From positions 1 to 8,860 of the forward strand of contig JAUVSB010000048.1 in the NCBI GenBank assembly GCA_030597275.1: a stretch of DNA of 8,860 bases, given 5' to 3'. The position numbers were made by a program, and so were the translations under genes. This document shows positions 6,401-8,860 of the stretch, piece after piece; the stretch's first letter is position 1; each line of letters begins with the position of its first letter. Below the pieces are notes generated by a model that was given only the letters and a program-made list of their open reading frames with translations, made no database searches and had not been told where the DNA came from. The DNA comes from Gammaproteobacteria bacterium (lineage in GTDB: Bacteria; Pseudomonadota; Gammaproteobacteria; BMS3Bbin11).

Positions 6401-7807
6401 ATGTCATCCCCTGAAAAGAACAAACCTGATACCGCACAGGACTCCCTCTATGCCAAGCGTAAGGAGATATATCCTCGTGAAGTGCACGGTATCTTTGCTC
6501 GCTGGCGCGTAGCAATGGTGGCTCTAACACTTGGTTTGTACTATATCCTGCCATGGATAACCATGGCTGATGGCCGTCAGGCCCTATTATTTGATCTTCC
6601 CAACAGGAAGTTCAATATTTTCATGATGACCCTGTGGCCGCAGGATCTTATCTATCTCTCTGCACTGCTTATTATTTCAGCATTGGGGCTGTTTTTGTTC
6701 ACCTCGGTCGGCGGTCGACTGTGGTGCGGTTATGCCTGTCCACAAACGGTATGGACAGAAGTCTTCCTATGGATTGAAAGAAAAGTCGAAGGCAGCAGGC
6801 AAAAACAGATCAAACTTGCCAAATCTCCATGGACTGCTGAGAAAGTTTTCAAAAAAGGCGGAAAGCATGTCATCTGGCTGGCCTTGTCGTTATGGACAGG
6901 TCTTACCTTTGTCGGCTATTTCTCCCCGATTAGAGAACTTACTGTGAGCTTCGTAAACTGGGACCTGGGGCCCTGGGAAACCTTCTGGATATTTTTCTAT
7001 GGCTTCGCTACCTATGGTAATGCCGGCTGGCTGCGGGAGCAGGTTTGTATCTACATGTGTCCCTATGCACGCTTCCAGAGTGTCATGTTTGATAACAACA
7101 CCCTGATTATCTCTTATGATGAAAAAAGAGGTGACCCGCGTGGTGCACGTAAACGTGGCAAAAATAAACCCTCGGATAAAGGTGATTGCATAGACTGCGG
7201 TTTGTGCGTTCAGGCCTGTCCAACAGGTATCGATATACGCGACGGCCTGCAATACCAATGCATTGCCTGTGCCGCCTGTATTGACGTCTGCGATGATGTA
7301 ATGGATAAAATGGACTATGATAGAGGCCTGATTCGTTACACCACCGTTAATGAGGTCGAAGGCAAAGGTCTGCACATATTCAGGCCCCGTATATTTGTCT
7401 ATTCAGCCATCCTGCTCGGCCTTGTTATTGCCATGATGTGGTCGCTGCTCGTTCGTATTCCGGTCGGTGTAGATATCACTCGTGACCGCAACATCCTTTA
7501 CCGCGAGGCTGCAAATGGGAACCTGGAGAATGTCTTTAAGGTCAGGATAATGAACCAGGATGATAAGCCACACACATTTGTCATTTCACTGGAAGGGTTT
7601 CCGGGAGCTATCCTTGACCCTGATGAAAAAGAAACCCATGTTGAGAGTGGTAAAATTATTGATACCCTGGTGCGGGTACAGGCCAGCGAAGATATAATAA
7701 AGAGCCGCAGTACCAATATCACTCTACGCATCACGGCAACCGATGATGAAAAATTAACCGACAATGAAGATGCCCGCTTTATTGCCCCAGCTGACTGGTT
7801 TCAATAG
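6401..7807 (+). CDS. ccoG: CcoG/RdxA/FixG, polyferredoxin cupric reductase for cbb3 assembly
   Basis: Inner-membrane iron-sulfur protein of 468 aa; family members reduce Cu(II) to Cu(I), supplying the copper form used for cbb3 assembly. About five membrane helices are visible (near 36-55, 83-104, 157-175, 193-207 and 329-351). Conserved cysteine pairs lie next to helices at Cys109/Cys113 (WCGYACPQTVW) and Cys216/Cys220 (CIYMCPYARFQ). A cytoplasmic double ferredoxin domain carries Cys263, 266, 269 and 273 and Cys287, 290, 293 and 297, enough for two [4Fe-4S] clusters. The C-terminal 110 or so residues form the immunoglobulin-like FixG domain, ending in the common ADWFQ-type tail. The start has AAGAG at 6387-6391, 9 nt upstream. 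All expected residues are intact. It probably forms a unit with ccoH, 2 nt downstream, and perhaps with the 84-aa gene 49 bp upstream. Confidence 0.96.
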   Translation: MSSPEKNKPDTAQDSLYAKRKEIYPREVHGIFARWRVAMVALTLGLYYILPWITMADGRQALLFDLPNRKFNIFMMTLWPQDLIYLSALLIISALGLFLFTSVGGRLWCGYACPQTVWTEVFLWIERKVEGSRQKQIKLAKSPWTAEKVFKKGGKHVIWLALSLWTGLTFVGYFSPIRELTVSFVNWDLGPWETFWIFFYGFATYGNAGWLREQVCIYMCPYARFQSVMFDNNTLIISYDEKRGDPRGARKRGKNKPSDKGDCIDCGLCVQACPTGIDIRDGLQYQCIACAACIDVCDDVMDKMDYDRGLIRYTTVNEVEGKGLHIFRPRIFVYSAILLGLVIAMMWSLLVRIPVGVDITRDRNILYREAANGNLENVFKVRIMNQDDKPHTFVISLEGFPGAILDPDEKETHVESGKIIDTLVRVQASEDIIKSRSTNITLRITATDDEKLTDNEDARFIAPADWFQ

Positions 7808-7809
7808 AC

Positions 7810-8325
7810 ATGACTAACACTGGCATTACTGATACTGAAGTAAAAAGACCGTGGTATAAAGAACCGATGGTATGGCTGGTGATTGCTATACCACTATCTT
7901 CTGTAATTTATGGCACATTCTTCCTCATCGTTTCCATCACGTCATTTGACGGCATGGTTGTTGATGACTACTACAAGGTAGGCAAGCAGATTAATCGTGA
8001 ATTAAAACGGGACAAGGCAGCAACCGCTCACGGCCTGACAGCACAGATTTCTGTCAACTCGGACCAGGTGACGGTATTTCTTGCTGCCAACGAGAGCTAC
8101 ACCCCTCCTCCCGTACTGGAAATCGATTTCATCTATTCAACTCGTGCGGGTCAGGACAAGGCAGTATTTGTTGAACAGTCGCAGACAGGTATATACAAAG
8201 GTACCGTTCCTGAACTAGAGGTTGGGCGATGGAATGTACAGATTGCCTCAGATGACTGGAGGCTAATGGGTTCAATGCGTGCACCGGAAGAAGATACAGT
8301 GGTGATCAAACCGTTAACGAAATAA
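7810..8325 (+). CDS. ccoH: CcoH/FixH, cbb3 oxidase assembly and stability protein
   Basis: A 171-aa FixH-family protein with a cytoplasmic N-terminus (the family-like PWYKEP at 14-19), one membrane helix (about 20-43), the conserved VDDYYKVGKQIN motif at 51-62, and a periplasmic beta-rich domain. CcoH associates with assembling and mature cbb3 complexes and is needed for their stability. It begins 2 nt after the ccoG stop with no evident Shine-Dalgarno sequence, so translation is probably coupled to ccoG. In many gammaproteobacteria ccoI and ccoS would follow here; in this window they lie instead on the other strand upstream of ccoN. The gene ends 19 bp before the convergent prfC stop codon. 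Confidence 0.93.
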   Translation: MTNTGITDTEVKRPWYKEPMVWLVIAIPLSSVIYGTFFLIVSITSFDGMVVDDYYKVGKQINRELKRDKAATAHGLTAQISVNSDQVTVFLAANESYTPPPVLEIDFIYSTRAGQDKAVFVEQSQTGIYKGTVPELEVGRWNVQIASDDWRLMGSMRAPEEDTVVIKPLTK

Positions 8326-8344
8326 AAACCGTAATACCCAAACT

Positions 8345-8860
8345 TTAATGTTCTTTAGTCGCCCTGAAATCGACACCCGGGTATCTTTCAATTGCCAGGT
8401 CAAGATTCACTCTTGTCGGCGCCAGGTAGGTCAGGCTCCCTGCGCCATCCAGTGCCAGGTTGTTTGCTGCCTTCTGCTGTAACAGTTCAATCTCACGCTC
8501 ATCATCGGATTCAACCCATCGAGCAGTTGTCACACTCGCGGGTTCAAAGATACATTCAACCCGGTACTCGGATTTAAGTCGCGAAGCGACAACATCAAAC
8601 TGCAGCACGCCGACAGCACCCAGAATCAGTTCATTGGTATTCAGTGGCCTGAACAACTGCGTTGCGCCCTCTTCGCTAAGTTGCTGCAAGCCTTTTAGCA
8701 GTGCCTTGTTCTTCAGCGGGTCTTTAAGTATTACCCGCCGGAAAAGCTCCGGGGCAAAATGCGGGATGCCGAGGAATTTCAACTTCTCACCCTCGGTAAA
8801 AGCATCACCGATCTGTATCGTGCCGTGGTTGTGTATACCGAGGATGTCACCCGGCCAGGC
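8345..8860 (-). CDS. prfC: Peptide chain release factor 3, C-terminal part (cut by window edge)
   Basis: Translational GTPase that recycles RF1 and RF2 from the ribosome after termination. The minus-strand frame stays open from 8860 to the stop at 8345, giving the C-terminal 171 residues of a protein normally about 530 aa. It begins AWPGDILGIHNHGTIQIGDA and contains FLGIPHFAPELFRR, LLKGLQQLSEEGATQLFRP, GAVGVLQFDVVASRLKSEY, ARWVES and a terminal ERYPGVDF-ATKEH, all closely matching RF3 domains II-III. The GTPase domain and the true start lie outside the window. It is unrelated to respiration and marks the chromosomal boundary of the cco locus. Confidence 0.96.
   Translation of the reverse strand, partial: AWPGDILGIHNHGTIQIGDAFTEGEKLKFLGIPHFAPELFRRVILKDPLKNKALLKGLQQLSEEGATQLFRPLNTNELILGAVGVLQFDVVASRLKSEYRVECIFEPASVTTARWVESDDEREIELLQQKAANNLALDGAGSLTYLAPTRVNLDLAIERYPGVDFRATKEH

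Noticed and set aside
6890..7375. 161-codon open frame on the minus strand inside ccoG
   Set aside because: It is antisense to the ferredoxin domain of ccoG, and its composition reflects the complement of that coding sequence.
8345..8782. Stand-alone 145-aa protein starting at a TTG at 8782
   Set aside because: The frame stays open to the window edge, and the upstream codons also match RF3, so this is the tail of prfC and not a separate gene.

Overview
The window carries an almost complete cbb3-type (high-affinity, microaerobic) cytochrome c oxidase locus from a gammaproteobacterium. The grounds are CcoN, CcoP and CcoI sequences of the Pseudomonas-like type, a perfect FNR/Anr-type operator, and a flanking prfC (release factor 3) closely resembling the gammaproteobacterial protein from memory. 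I cannot name the genus from the sequence alone.

Layout, left to right. Positions 1-38 (minus) hold the first 12 codons of ccoS, cut by the window edge. A 17-bp inverted repeat with an embedded 14-bp tandem duplication fills the gap before ccoI (120-2555, minus), the copper P-type ATPase that feeds the oxidase. ccoI and ccoS read leftward as one unit. Positions 2556-2814 form a divergent control region with a perfect TTGAT-N4-ATCAA box, a consensus -10 about 42 bp from the box centre to the predicted start of transcription, and a leader of about 155 nt. Rightward follow the structural genes ccoN (2815), ccoO (4253), ccoQ (4870) and ccoP (5051), tightly spaced or overlapping, closed by a strong intrinsic terminator (6014-6045). 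Beyond it lie an 84-aa two-helix membrane protein of unknown function (6097-6351), ccoG (6401-7807) and ccoH (7810-8325). The C-terminal 171 codons of prfC converge from the right edge (8345-8860, minus).

How the genes work together. CcoN, CcoO and CcoP are the catalytic heme-copper subunit and the two c-type cytochrome subunits. CcoQ is the small accessory helix. CcoG (cupric reductase), CcoI (Cu export to the periplasm), CcoH (assembly and stability) and CcoS (cofactor insertion) mature the enzyme. The only cluster member without an assigned role is the 84-aa membrane protein.

This is mostly a well-known system. The points worth a second look are the relocated, divergent ccoIS unit sharing one FNR box with ccoN, the hairpin before ccoS, the structured ccoN leader, and the small Cys-bearing membrane gene placed after the ccoP terminator. 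I found no previously undescribed multi-gene system, and no mobile elements, RNA genes or CRISPR.
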